Shown here: in pieces, positions 26,848 to 33,891 of the stretch | How the letters are laid out: every line of letters starts with the position of its first letter | Position numbering within the stretch: the first letter of the stretch is position 1 | DNA from: DATAGF01 sp963813355 | Lineage (GTDB): Bacteria > Actinomycetota > Thermoleophilia > Miltoncostaeales > Miltoncostaeaceae | Assembly: GCA_963813355.1 (NCBI GenBank) | Contig: CAWEYS010000028.1 | Coordinates: forward strand, 1-50,988 | DNA: 50,988 nucleotides | Direction of reading: 5' to 3' | Program-made: the position numbers and the translations under genes | Notes under the pieces: model-generated | The model's database searches: none | What the model was told of the DNA's origin: nothing | The model's input: the letters and a program-made list of their open reading frames with translations, nothing else

Positions 26848-26896
26848 GGCGGTGCAGGTCGGGGATTCTCAATGGGGGACCCGGACCTGCACCGCC
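26848..26896 (+). ncRNA. Candidate stress-regulon small RNA, 5' hairpin
   Basis: A perfect 13-base inverted repeat, GGCGGTGCAGGTC (26848-26860) with GACCTGCACCGCC (26884-26896), closes a 23-base loop that can pair further (GGG/CCC). The start predicted from operator site g (about 26852-26854) falls inside the first arm. The 3' end is unknown. The rest of the 26593-27145 gap shows no convincing protein on the plus strand. A terminator for the minus-strand zinc-ribbon operon is an alternative reading. Confidence 0.35.
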
Positions 26897-27041
26897 CCGC
26901 CCCGTCCGGGGGGTGAGCGGGCACCTCGGGTCGCCGGGTGGGCACCTGGCGGCCCGGGTCGTTCCGCCTCGCCGCGAACCTCTGCGGCGCTGGTGAGGCC
27001 GACGCCGCGTCAGGCGGTGGTGGTGCCGCGCGCTCGAGCCG

Positions 27042-27149
27042 TCACGGAACCGCCGGCCGGGGGGCCGCGGCGATCGTGGCGGGCAGGGGCTGGCCCTCGC
27101 CGCCGGCGGTCGCGTAGGCGACGAGGATCCTCGGGGCGGCCGCGCTCAC
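27042..27149 (-). pseudogene. Possible flavodoxin-like N-terminal relic
   Basis: GTG 27149 overlaps the zinc-ribbon stop (GTGA). It opens SAAAPRILVAYATAGGEGQ, like the first strand and phosphate loop of flavodoxins, but stops after 35 residues. A truncated gene or chance similarity are both possible. Confidence 0.25.
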
Positions 27150-27374
27150 GAGGCGCTCCCCAGCCGGACCCAGATCCCGTCGCCGCAGGTGTGGCAGAAG
27201 GCCTGCCCGTGGAGCGCCGGGGCGGCGGCGCGCGGAGCACGCGCAGCGGCCCTCCGTCCACGTCGACGCACCGCACTCGGGGCAGGAGTCGGGCAGGTAC
27301 CAGGCGCTCACGACGCGGATGCCGCCCCGGCAGCGGCGGCAGACGTAGGTCGTGGAGCCCTTGAGCTGCAGCAT
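27146..27374 (-). CDS. Double zinc-ribbon small protein (frameshifted)
   Basis: About 75 residues. The first ribbon is YVCRRCRGG...CPECGASTW (two CxxC knuckles). A CAC follows, and the second ribbon ends FCHTCGDGIWVRLGSAS. The frame breaks near 27215, between GRCACSA and the tail. Zinc binding is predicted, function unknown. It lies 58 bases after the CBS-DUF1918 gene on the same strand, so it probably shares the divergent operator h promoter. Confidence 0.55.
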
Positions 27375-27432
27375 CCGGACGGCCGCCCGGCGGCCGTCCG
27401 GCGAGGGGCCTGGGGACGGGTGGCGGCGCTCA

Positions 27433-28092
27433 TCAGCGGGCCGTCGGCTCGACGCGCGCGTCGGCGCCCGGGTAGAGGAGGCTGACGCGCCCCGAGTCCT
27501 CCCAGCGGACCAGGAAGGGCGGGCCCCCGTTGTCGCCGTGGGCCTCGAGGATCTCCGCGTCCCGCTCGCGCCCGCCGAGATGGTGGAGGCCGATCACCAG
27601 CCGGTCGCCCGGCGAGGCGGACAGCGCCTTCATGTCGCCCCGGGGCCGGGGCGACGGAGCCGCCTCGGGGGCGAGGACGCTCGCGATGTCGAGGGCCGAG
27701 ACGATGCCGGCCGGGCGGCCCTCCTCCATCACGATGAGGTGCGTCATCTGGTGGTCGGCCATCAGGAACGCGGCCCGGTCGAGTGACTCCTCCCGGCCGA
27801 CCACCACCGGCGGCGTGGCGGCGACCCGTCCCGCCGGGAGGTCGGAGTCCGCCATGCAGGCGCCCGCGACCAGGTCGAGCTCCGAGATGACGCCCCACTC
27901 CTCGTCCTCCTCGGCCGAGCCCGAGGGGTCGGCGAGGACCACCACCGCGTGGATCCGGTGACGGGTCATCAGCGCCGCCACCTCGGGGAGCGGCACGTCG
28001 GGCAGGCACGTCACCAGCGGCGCGCTCATGACGTCGCCGACCTGCGCGGTGCGCTGGGAGGCGCCGGACGACGTGGACGGCTCGTGGCTCAT
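27433..28092 (-). CDS. CBS-pair protein fused to DUF1918
   Basis: A 219-residue protein. Residues about 18-135 form two CBS motifs (VGDVMSAPLVTCLPDVPLPE; VAATPPVVVGREESLDRAAF; GRPAGIVSALDIASVL). A linker follows, then DUF1918 at about 160-215 (PGDRLVIGLHHLGG, PPFLVRWEDSGRVSLLYPG). CBS pairs bind adenosyl nucleotides. DUF1918 has an SH3-like fold of unknown role. ATG 28092 has a strong GAGGAG site. A CAGGAT -10 (28120 to 28115) and predicted start at 28108 lie exactly 57 bases from the shared box. The M. tuberculosis CBS protein Hrp1 is a DosR target, a family-level parallel. Confidence 0.88.
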   Translation of the reverse strand: MSHEPSTSSGASQRTAQVGDVMSAPLVTCLPDVPLPEVAALMTRHRIHAVVVLADPSGSAEEDEEWGVISELDLVAGACMADSDLPAGRVAATPPVVVGREESLDRAAFLMADHQMTHLIVMEEGRPAGIVSALDIASVLAPEAAPSPRPRGDMKALSASPGDRLVIGLHHLGGRERDAEILEAHGDNGGPPFLVRWEDSGRVSLLYPGADARVEPTAR

Positions 28093-28165
28093 GATCTCCT
28101 CCTCGGTCGCGCCGATCCTGTCGCCGGGCGCCCGTCGCGGGATCGGCGCGCACGCTGAACCGGGT

Positions 28166-28203
28166 CGCGGAGAACCCGCAGCCGGTCTCCGGGGCGGCCC
28201 CGG
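28166..28203. promoter_or_regulatory. Divergent stress-regulon two-box operator (site h)
   Basis: Distal box CGCGG-AGAAC-CCGCA (28166-28180) and perfect palindrome CCGGGGCGGCCCCGG (28189-28203). The latter shares the core CGGGGCGGCCCCG with site e. Rightward: GTG 28240 is 59 bases away, preceded by TACGGCT. Leftward: CAGGAT, six bases, predicted start 28108 (57 bases). Confidence 0.7.
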
Positions 28204-28239
28204 CGGCGAGCGGTGATCGGGCGTCTACGGCTCCGAGGG

Positions 28240-29715
28240 GTGAGCGGCGTGCCCCTGCCCACGGAGGCGGACGGTGTCCCGCCGGAGGTCGTCGAGACCC
28301 ATGTGTCGTGGGTCGTCATGCTCGGCGACCGCGCGTACAAGCTGCTGAAGCCGGTGGACCTCGGCTTCCTCGACCACCGCTCCCGCGCGGCCCGCGCGCA
28401 CGCGTGCCGCCGCGAGACCGAGGTCAACCGGCGCTTCGCCCCCGACGTCTACCTGGGCGTCCTGGACGTCCTCGACGAGGGCGGGCGCCCGCGCGACCAC
28501 CTCATCGCGATGCGCCGCATGCCGGCGGCCCGGCGGCTCTCGGCACTGCTGGCGACCGACGAGGCCCCGGAGCGCGTCGCCGAGGTCGCGCGGGCCGTCG
28601 CGGCGATCCACGACGCCGCGCCGCGGTCGCCGGAGATCTCGCGCGCCGGCGAGCCGCAGAACGTCATCGCCAACTGGCGGCAGGGGCTGGCGCAGGTCGA
28701 CGAGGTCGCCGGGGATCTCCTGCCGGCCGGGGAGCGTCGCCGGGTCGCCGAGCTGGCGATGTCGTACCTCGATGGCCGGAGCGGGCTGCTGGCGCGGCGC
28801 ATCGACGAGGGATGGGTGCGCGACGGGCACGGCGACCTGCTCTGCGACGACGTCTTCTGCCTGGGCGACGGCCCGCGCCTCCTGGACTGCCTCGCGTTCG
28901 ACGACCGCCTGCGCCACTCCGACGTGCTGGCCGACGCGGCGTTCCTCGCCATGGACATCGAGGCGCACGGCGCGGAGGGCCTCGGCCGCCGCCTGCTGGA
29001 GACCTGGTCGCGCGCGCTCGGCGAGTCGCACCGCCGTCGCTCGCCGACCACTACGTCGCCTACCGGGCCCACGTCCGGGCGAAAGTCGCCTGCCTGCGCC
29101 GGGCGCAGGGCGACCGAGCGCGCCGGCGCCGAGGCCCGGCGCCTGCACGCGCTGTGCCTGCGCCACCTGGAGCGCGCCCGCGTCCGCCTCGTGCTGGTGG
29201 GCGGAGCGCCGGGCACCGGGAAGTCCACCGTCGCCGCGGGCGTCGCGGAGCGGCTCGGCTGGACGGTCCTGCGCTCGGACGCGATGCGCCGCTCGCTCCA
29301 CGGGGTCCCCGATCCCCGCGCCGAGCCCGCCGCCTTCGGCGAGGGCCGCTACTCGCCCGAGCGACGCGCCGAGGTCTACGCGGCGCTCCTCGGCGATGCC
29401 CGCTCCCGGCTGGCCCTCGGGGAGTCGGTGATCATCGACGCCTCATGGTCGGCAGCGGCCGCTCGCGAGCGGGCGCGGGAGGTCGCGGAGGCCACCCGGT
29501 CCGAGCTCGTGGAGATCCGGTGCTGCGCTCCCGCCGAGGTCGGGCAGCGGCGGATCGTGGATCGCGCCGCCCGGGTCGAGGACCCGTCGGAGGCGACGCC
29601 GGAGATCGCCCGCCGCCTTGCGGCGGACGCCGATCCCTGGCCGCGGGCGAGCGCGCTCGACACGGACCGGCCGCTCGCCGACACCCTCACCGACGCGCTG
29701 CGCCTCGTCGCCTGA
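28240..29715 (+). CDS. APH-like kinase/P-loop ATPase two-domain protein
   Basis: A 491-residue protein. The N-terminal half is aminoglycoside-phosphotransferase-like (YKLLKPVDLGFLDH; RDGHGDLLCDDVF as the HGD catalytic loop; LLDCLAFDDRLR metal site). The C-terminal P-loop kinase starts LVLVGGAPGTGKSTVAAGVA. Between them, 29033-29125 is read in the wrong frame. Two compensating indels restore ADHYVAYRAHVRAKVACLRR. The architecture matches Rv2004c, a DosR-regulon protein of unknown substrate. GTG 28240 is chosen over GTG 28213 because it matches the operator spacing and -10 element. Confidence 0.82.
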   Translation: MSGVPLPTEADGVPPEVVETHVSWVVMLGDRAYKLLKPVDLGFLDHRSRAARAHACRRETEVNRRFAPDVYLGVLDVLDEGGRPRDHLIAMRRMPAARRLSALLATDEAPERVAEVARAVAAIHDAAPRSPEISRAGEPQNVIANWRQGLAQVDEVAGDLLPAGERRRVAELAMSYLDGRSGLLARRIDEGWVRDGHGDLLCDDVFCLGDGPRLLDCLAFDDRLRHSDVLADAAFLAMDIEAHGAEGLGRRLLETWSRALGESHRRRSPTTTSPTGPTSGRKSPACAGRRATERAGAEARRLHALCLRHLERARVRLVLVGGAPGTGKSTVAAGVAERLGWTVLRSDAMRRSLHGVPDPRAEPAAFGEGRYSPERRAEVYAALLGDARSRLALGESVIIDASWSAAAARERAREVAEATRSELVEIRCCAPAEVGQRRIVDRAARVEDPSEATPEIARRLAADADPWPRASALDTDRPLADTLTDALRLVA

Positions 29716-29750
29716 CGCGGGGCACGGGCGCCTCGGCCGGGGCGTGGCGG

Positions 29751-29787
29751 TGCGGAAGACCCGCAACGGCCTGCGGGTCCTCACGCT
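29751..29787 (+). promoter_or_regulatory. Stress-regulon operator (site i)
   Basis: Distal box TGCGG-AAGAC-CCGCA (29751-29765). A TGCGGGTCCTCACGC element starts 22 bases downstream. The -10-like GAGGCT (29810-29815) predicts a start at 29822, 56 bases from the box, giving a 42-base leader with a GGAGG site before GTG 29864. Confidence 0.6.
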
Positions 29788-29863
29788 TGGCGCCAGCCTC
29801 CCGGCCGTCGAGGCTGAGGCAGGAGGGGCCGTCCGCGCCCCGCGAGCACAGGAGGTCACGGAC

Positions 29864-30754
29864 GTGAGGATCCGGGAAGTGATGAGCTCGAGGCCGATCA
29901 TGGTCAGCAACCATGAGCCGGCCGGCAACCTGACCCACCTGATGGAGGCGGGCCGCGTCCACCACCTCCCGGTGGTGGAGGGGGGGCAGCTGATCGGCGT
30001 GTGGACGGCGACCGAGAACGGCCCCCTCGTCCTCCTCGGGCCCGAGCAGGTGCACGAGACCCACCCCGACAAGGACGCCGCGGAGGCGATCGAGGCGCTG
30101 CTGTCGGACGCCGAGGTCGTCTTCGTCTGGGATTCGGGCGTGCCCGCCGGGATCCTGACGCGGGCCGATGTGCTCTCCATGGTGCGGTCGGCGCTCGGCC
30201 GCGGCATCGGGAGGCGGCACCCCCGTCCGGTCGTGGTGCGCCTCGCGGGGCCGGCAGGCTCCGGCAAGACCACCCTGCTGGTGCGGACCCTCCCGCTGCT
30301 GGGCCGGATCGACACCGTCGTCGTCCAGGCCAACGCCGTCGCCGCGGGCGAGGGCGGCTCTCTGGGCGGCGTGCCGGTGGTCGACCAGCCCGACGCCCAC
30401 TGGCGCGCCGGCCTCAGCCGGGCCACCGAGCACCTGTCCGATGCGCAGCTGATCCTGGTCGAGGACCGCGACGGCCCGGTCGACCTCGCGCGCGGGATCG
30501 GCGAGGACGCGCAGGTCGCCGTCATCGCGCTGGCGGACGTCGACCACCTCAGCGACGAGGCCCTCGACGACGCGCAGGCGCTGGTCGTGACGCGGGTGGA
30601 CGAGGTGACCGACGACGTCGCCCTGCGGCTCGACGCGGTGCGGGAGCGGTTCCCGCACGTCCCGGTCTTCGCCGTCGCGGCCGGTCACGACGACCGAGGC
30701 CTGGACGCCTGGGCGCGCTGGGTGGAGGCCCAGTGCCTGAGCCGCCGTGGCTGA
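29864..30754 (+). CDS. CBS-pair/P-loop NTPase (HypB/UreG-like) fusion
   Basis: A 296-residue protein. The N-terminal CBS pair (about 1-115) reads VRIREVMSSRPIMVSNHEPA, then DSGVPAGILTRADVLSMV. The C-terminal P-loop domain begins VVVRLAGPAGSGKTTLLVRTL (Walker A) and follows the G3E GTPase plan: VVVQANAVA, ILVEDRDGP, ALVVTRVDEV (a degenerate T/NKxD guanine site). HypB and UreG insert nickel; here nucleotide-sensing CBS domains replace the metal-binding tail, so the role is unknown. GTG 29864 has GGAGG eight bases upstream. Confidence 0.8.
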   Translation: MRIREVMSSRPIMVSNHEPAGNLTHLMEAGRVHHLPVVEGGQLIGVWTATENGPLVLLGPEQVHETHPDKDAAEAIEALLSDAEVVFVWDSGVPAGILTRADVLSMVRSALGRGIGRRHPRPVVVRLAGPAGSGKTTLLVRTLPLLGRIDTVVVQANAVAAGEGGSLGGVPVVDQPDAHWRAGLSRATEHLSDAQLILVEDRDGPVDLARGIGEDAQVAVIALADVDHLSDEALDDAQALVVTRVDEVTDDVALRLDAVRERFPHVPVFAVAAGHDDRGLDAWARWVEAQCLSRRG

Positions 30755-30935
30755 GGACGGCGGTCAGTTGCGGATGGGGCGGACACCCAGCCATGCGACC
30801 GTGGTGCCGAACAATCGGCGAACATCCGGCACGACTCGCGGCGTCTCGGCCGGCTCGGGGCCCCAGGTGAAACGTCGATGAAAGCAGGCGTTTCGTGACG
30901 TCTCAGGACGTCTCGTCCGCCCCCTGGTCCTCCTC

Positions 30936-30974
30936 GACAAGCGGGGGTCACTGGTTCGAGCCCAGTAGCGCCCA
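30936..30974 (+). other. tRNA 3'-half remnant, likely Val(GAC): putative integration site
   Basis: The segment reads as a tRNA from anticodon to discriminator base: GACAA, stem GCGGG, variable GGTC, a perfect T-arm (ACTGG-TTCGAGC-CCAGT, 30950-30966), then AGCGCCC-A. No matching 5' half (expected GGGCGCT) lies upstream. Integrases often cut in the anticodon loop and leave such 3' halves as att sites. A palindrome AGGTGA-C-TCACCT (31046-31058) follows. The 30755-31104 gap shows no protein. Confidence 0.5.
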
Positions 30975-31104
30975 TCCCGGGCTCCGAACGCGATTTCCCG
31001 AGACAGGGGAAGTGAAGCGGAATCCCCGGAGAACGTCTCCCAGACAGGTGACTCACCTACCCGGCGTTCTGGGGCAATGCGCGAGGGTGCGATTCCCTGC
31101 GTCG

Positions 31105-31662
31105 TTACTGAACGCGGTAGCGGAGGTGGACGACGCCGCTGCTGAATCGGTGCTCGTCGATGAGCTCAAGATCGGCGCGCGTGTCGGTCGGCAGTGCGGG
31201 GTTGCGCCCACCGAGGACGACTGGCCAGACGAACAGGGCCAGCTCGTCGACCAGCCCGGCGACGAGAGCCTGTGCTGCGAGGTTCGGGCCACCGACCAAA
31301 AGATCCCTACTGGCGGCGGCCTTCAGGTCGAGTACCGCGCTGGGGTCGAAGTGGCGTTCGAGCCGAGTGCTCGCGGTGGGCGGCGCGGCCAGGGTTGAGG
31401 AGTAGACGACCTTGTCCGCCGCCTGCCATGCGCTCGCGTAGTCGGCCATGAGGTCCGACTGCGCGGCCAGGGTGGAGTCGGTCTCCCACACGGCCAGCGT
31501 CTCGTACATGCGCCGCCCGTAGAGATACGTGCCTGCGGACCGCATGAGCTTGGTGATGAACGCGAAGACGTCGTCGTCCGGCGGAGCCCAGTCGAAGGCG
31601 CCGCGTTCGTCCTCGGTGCAGCCGTCGAGGGACATGTTCGACGCGTAGATCAGCTTCGCCAT
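31105..31662 (-). CDS. Dihydrofolate reductase/RibD C-terminal family protein
   Basis: A 185-residue protein: MAKLIYASNMSLDGCTED at the N-terminus, YLYGRRMYETLAVW in the core, and DLLVGGPNLAAQAL for NADPH binding. This is the RibD-C/DHFR-like reductase group common in actinomycetes; the physiological substrate is unknown, and true DHFR is unlikely. ATG 31662 has an AAGGAG site seven bases upstream, better than the upstream in-frame ATGs. It stands alone in the accessory region. Confidence 0.85.
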   Translation of the reverse strand: MAKLIYASNMSLDGCTEDERGAFDWAPPDDDVFAFITKLMRSAGTYLYGRRMYETLAVWETDSTLAAQSDLMADYASAWQAADKVVYSSTLAAPPTASTRLERHFDPSAVLDLKAAASRDLLVGGPNLAAQALVAGLVDELALFVWPVVLGGRNPALPTDTRADLELIDEHRFSSGVVHLRYRVQ

Positions 31663-31954
31663 GACCCGCTCCTTCATCACCGTCGACAGTCTCGATGTCC
31701 TCGCCGTCCAACCTTAGGGCGGAGGCGGAGCCACTCGATGATCGTCCCAGACGTACCGTCTCGGGAGACACCTCCACCCTTCTCACTCCTAGTGGCGGCC
31801 TTCTCGGTCGTCGAACCGCTTCATGCCGTGAGTGGCGGAAAGCTCCCTACCGTGACGGAGCGTTCCCCCCGGGTTCCCCCCCTCGGATTCGAGCCGCGCC
31901 GCGCCGGGGCGCGTTCAGGGGAGCTTTCGGGCTAGCCGCTCCGGCGGGGCGCTC

Positions 31955-31982
31955 CCCGGCCGGGCCGGTCGGCCCGGCCGGG
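31955..31982. terminator. Strong perfect hairpin in the 31663-32181 gap
   Basis: CCCGGCCGGGCC pairs perfectly with GGCCCGGCCGGG around GGTC: 12 bp, 4-base loop, no T-tract. The remaining 31663-32181 region contains no convincing gene on either strand. Confidence 0.4.
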
Positions 31983-32181
31983 ATCCGGTACGGCCCGCCC
32001 GGTCGCGTCATCTCGGCTCGGTAGCTCTCGCCCTCACGCGGCGAGGATCGAAGCGCGAGTCGCTCGGCTACCCCGGCCGGCGCTTCAGACCGTTTGAAGT
32101 GAACGCGCGTCCGGTCCGGCGCCCGGCGGGTAGGGTTCCCGCCGTGATCCTCGCCCTCACCCTCGCCGGGAAGCCCGCCTC

Positions 32182-32382
32182 GTGACGCCCGGTCGGGCAC
32201 TAGCGCTCTCCATTGGGGTCTTCGTGGCGACCATCGCCGCGGTCGTCATCCTGTGGGCCCTCATCGGCTCGTTCACGGCGCTGATCGTCCTGCTCGTCGC
32301 CTTCGTCGTGATCGTGGGCTCCGGGGTGCTGGTCGTGCGCGAGCTGCTCCGGAACGCGTCCCAGAGCCCGCCGTCCGGGTGA
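32182..32382 (+). CDS. Small two-helix membrane protein
   Basis: A 66-residue product from GTG 32182. Two hydrophobic segments (LALSIGVFVATIAAVVILWA and ALIVLLVAFVVIVGSGVLVV) are separated by about six residues. It has a basic RELLRN and a polar tail. No family is recognised. The clean hydrophobic periodicity in very GC-rich DNA supports coding. It stands alone after a strong hairpin. Confidence 0.55.
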   Translation: MTPGRALALSIGVFVATIAAVVILWALIGSFTALIVLLVAFVVIVGSGVLVVRELLRNASQSPPSG

Positions 32383-32480
32383 GCGGCGGCCCCCTTGCCT
32401 CGTTCTCTTCGTGCGCGGATCACGCGATCATGATCGAGCCTCGTGGCTCGTCGCGACGACGTCGTAAGCTTGCCGATCCC

Positions 32481-32843
32481 ATGGCCGAGCCTCCCCTCGG
32501 GCAGTGGTCCGAGGATGAGGTCTTTCGCGCGCTGGCGCGCCTCGCCCGCGATCTGCCGCAAACCGACGCCGACGAGGCCCTTCGCCGGCTGAATCGTGCT
32601 GATGGGTTGAGGCCGACGCGCCTGCCGGCTGCGGCGACCTTCGAGGCCCTGCCGACGGCAGGTCCCACCATCCACCACTCACGCAGGTTCAGCCTGCCGC
32701 CGTCCGCGGCCCGCCATCAGGCGGTGCGAGGTTCCTTGGTCATCCGGCCCCTCGGGAAGCCGGGAGAACGCCGAGCGCTATCCGGCCGGCCGAGGCGGAA
32801 GCCAGGCCCTCGATCATCGCTCGGATGCGTTCAGCCAGCGTGA
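32481..32843 (+). CDS. Hypothetical protein, partly low complexity
   Basis: A 120-residue reading from ATG 32481. The first 40 residues look like a real helical protein (GQWSEDEVFRALARLARDLP, then ADEALRRLNRADG). The rest is Arg/Pro-rich and may be out of frame or non-coding. An earlier ATG at 32430 is possible. No family is recognised and no strong ribosome site is seen. It could be a decaying gene in the accessory zone. Confidence 0.35.
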   Translation: MAEPPLGQWSEDEVFRALARLARDLPQTDADEALRRLNRADGLRPTRLPAAATFEALPTAGPTIHHSRRFSLPPSAARHQAVRGSLVIRPLGKPGERRALSGRPRRKPGPRSSLGCVQPA

Positions 32844-32997
32844 ACGTCGCGTGACGGAGTGGCGAGCTGAACGCGCGGGCCGCCCTCGGCGCGGTTGCAG
32901 GCACTGTGGGCCACACCGCCGTCGGCGGTTCGGGCTACGGTGTGGTCGAGGTCGAGGGGCGTGACCGGGGCAGCATCGGCTGGCCCCAGGGGATGCA
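32831..32997 (-). pseudogene. HNH endonuclease C-terminal relic
   Basis: The minus-strand reading contains TPLDLDHTVARTADGG, then VAHSACNRAEGG. This is the HNH layout (DH, GG, then H...CN) seen at the C-terminus of mobile-element and phage HNH nucleases. There is no start and no upstream half; what precedes it is the alpha/beta hydrolase gene. It is a fragment, consistent with decayed mobile DNA. Confidence 0.45.
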
Positions 32998-33011
32998 GAA
33001 CCGGGCTGGCC

Positions 33012-33725
33012 TCAGGCGGACCTGAGCTCGGCGACGGCGGTCTGGATGAGCTCGGCCACCGGCGCCGGCTTGGACACGTAGATCGCGTGACTGCCCTCGG
33101 CCTCCACGACCGTCGCGCCCGCCCGCGCTGACATGAAGCGCTGGGCATCGGGCGGGATCATGCGGTCGGCGGTGGTGACGAGGTACCAGCTTGGCCGGGA
33201 CTTCCAGGCCGGCTCGCTGACCTCGCCGGCCAGGGCGCCGACCCCCCACGGCACCTGGGAGTCGGCCATGAAGGCGGCGTGCTCCGGCCTCCACGTCGGC
33301 GGCGAACGAGGCGGGGAACTTCTCCTTGTCGAGGAACAGGAAGCCGTCCTGGGGCGGGAGGATCGGCGGCACGGGCGCCCCCGGCGGCGGATCCGCGATC
33401 AGCTTGTTGACCGACTCGCCCGCGTCGGGGGCGAAGGCGGCGATGTAGACGAGCCCGGCGACGTTCGGATCGGTGCCCGCCTCGGTGACCACGACCCCGC
33501 CGTAGGAGTGGCCGACCAGGACGACCGGGCCGTCCTGCGCCGCGATCGTTCGCTTGGTCACGGCGACGTCGTCCTCGAGGGAGATCGTCGGGTTCTGGAC
33601 CACGGCGACGGTGCAGCCGGCGCCCTTCAGGATCTTGTAGACCCCCTCCCACCCGGATCCGTCCGCGAAGCCCCGTGGACGAGGACCACGTTGGGCTTCT
33701 CCAACTTCGGTGCTGCAGCCGCCAT
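33012..33725 (-). CDS. Alpha/beta hydrolase (two frameshifts)
   Basis: About 237 residues once two one-base breaks (near 33679 and 33285) are bridged: KPNVVLVHG, then FADGSGWEGVYKIL, VVLVGHSYGGVVV (nucleophile Ser in GHSYGG), YLVTTADRMIPPDAQR (acid region) and VEAEGSHAIYVSKP (catalytic His). These are typical of small actinobacterial esterase-like hydrolases. ATG 33725 has an AAGGAGG site seven bases upstream. Sequence conservation across both breaks suggests assembly indels or very recent inactivation. The substrate is unknown. Confidence 0.78.
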
Positions 33726-33891
33726 GACCGTCCTCCTTCGCCAAGCCTGCCCGGTCCGGCGACCCTAGCCTCATGCTCTCGAGGGGGCCACCACGCCTCC
33801 GTAACCATCCGAGGGACCCGGGCATGCGGAGCGTCAGAACCACCTCCCGCGAGCCGCATGGTCGTCGCAGAGTCGGGGCTGTGCCTCGCCG

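Noticed and set aside
26736..26996. An 86-codon plus-strand frame from GTG 26736 preceded by TACGTT
   Set aside because: The product is low-complexity Arg/Gly/Pro with no fold-like pattern, and the -10 does not align with operator site f spacing.
31860..31935. A peptide reading VPPLGFEP, and a tRNA-like TTCGAGCC at 31890
   Set aside because: The flanking T-stem does not pair (CTCGG with CCGCG fails) and no cloverleaf can be drawn. This kind of peptide is a common artefact of intergenic DNA.
32040..32090. A tRNA-Ser-like stretch on the minus strand (GTAGCCGAGCGACTCG)
   Set aside because: No anticodon stem-loop or acceptor pairing can be formed around it.
408..33690. Programmed ribosomal frameshifting as an explanation for the split genes
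   Set aside because: The breaks have no common slippery sequence or downstream structure, occur in unrelated families, and several lie in homopolymers. Indels are simpler.
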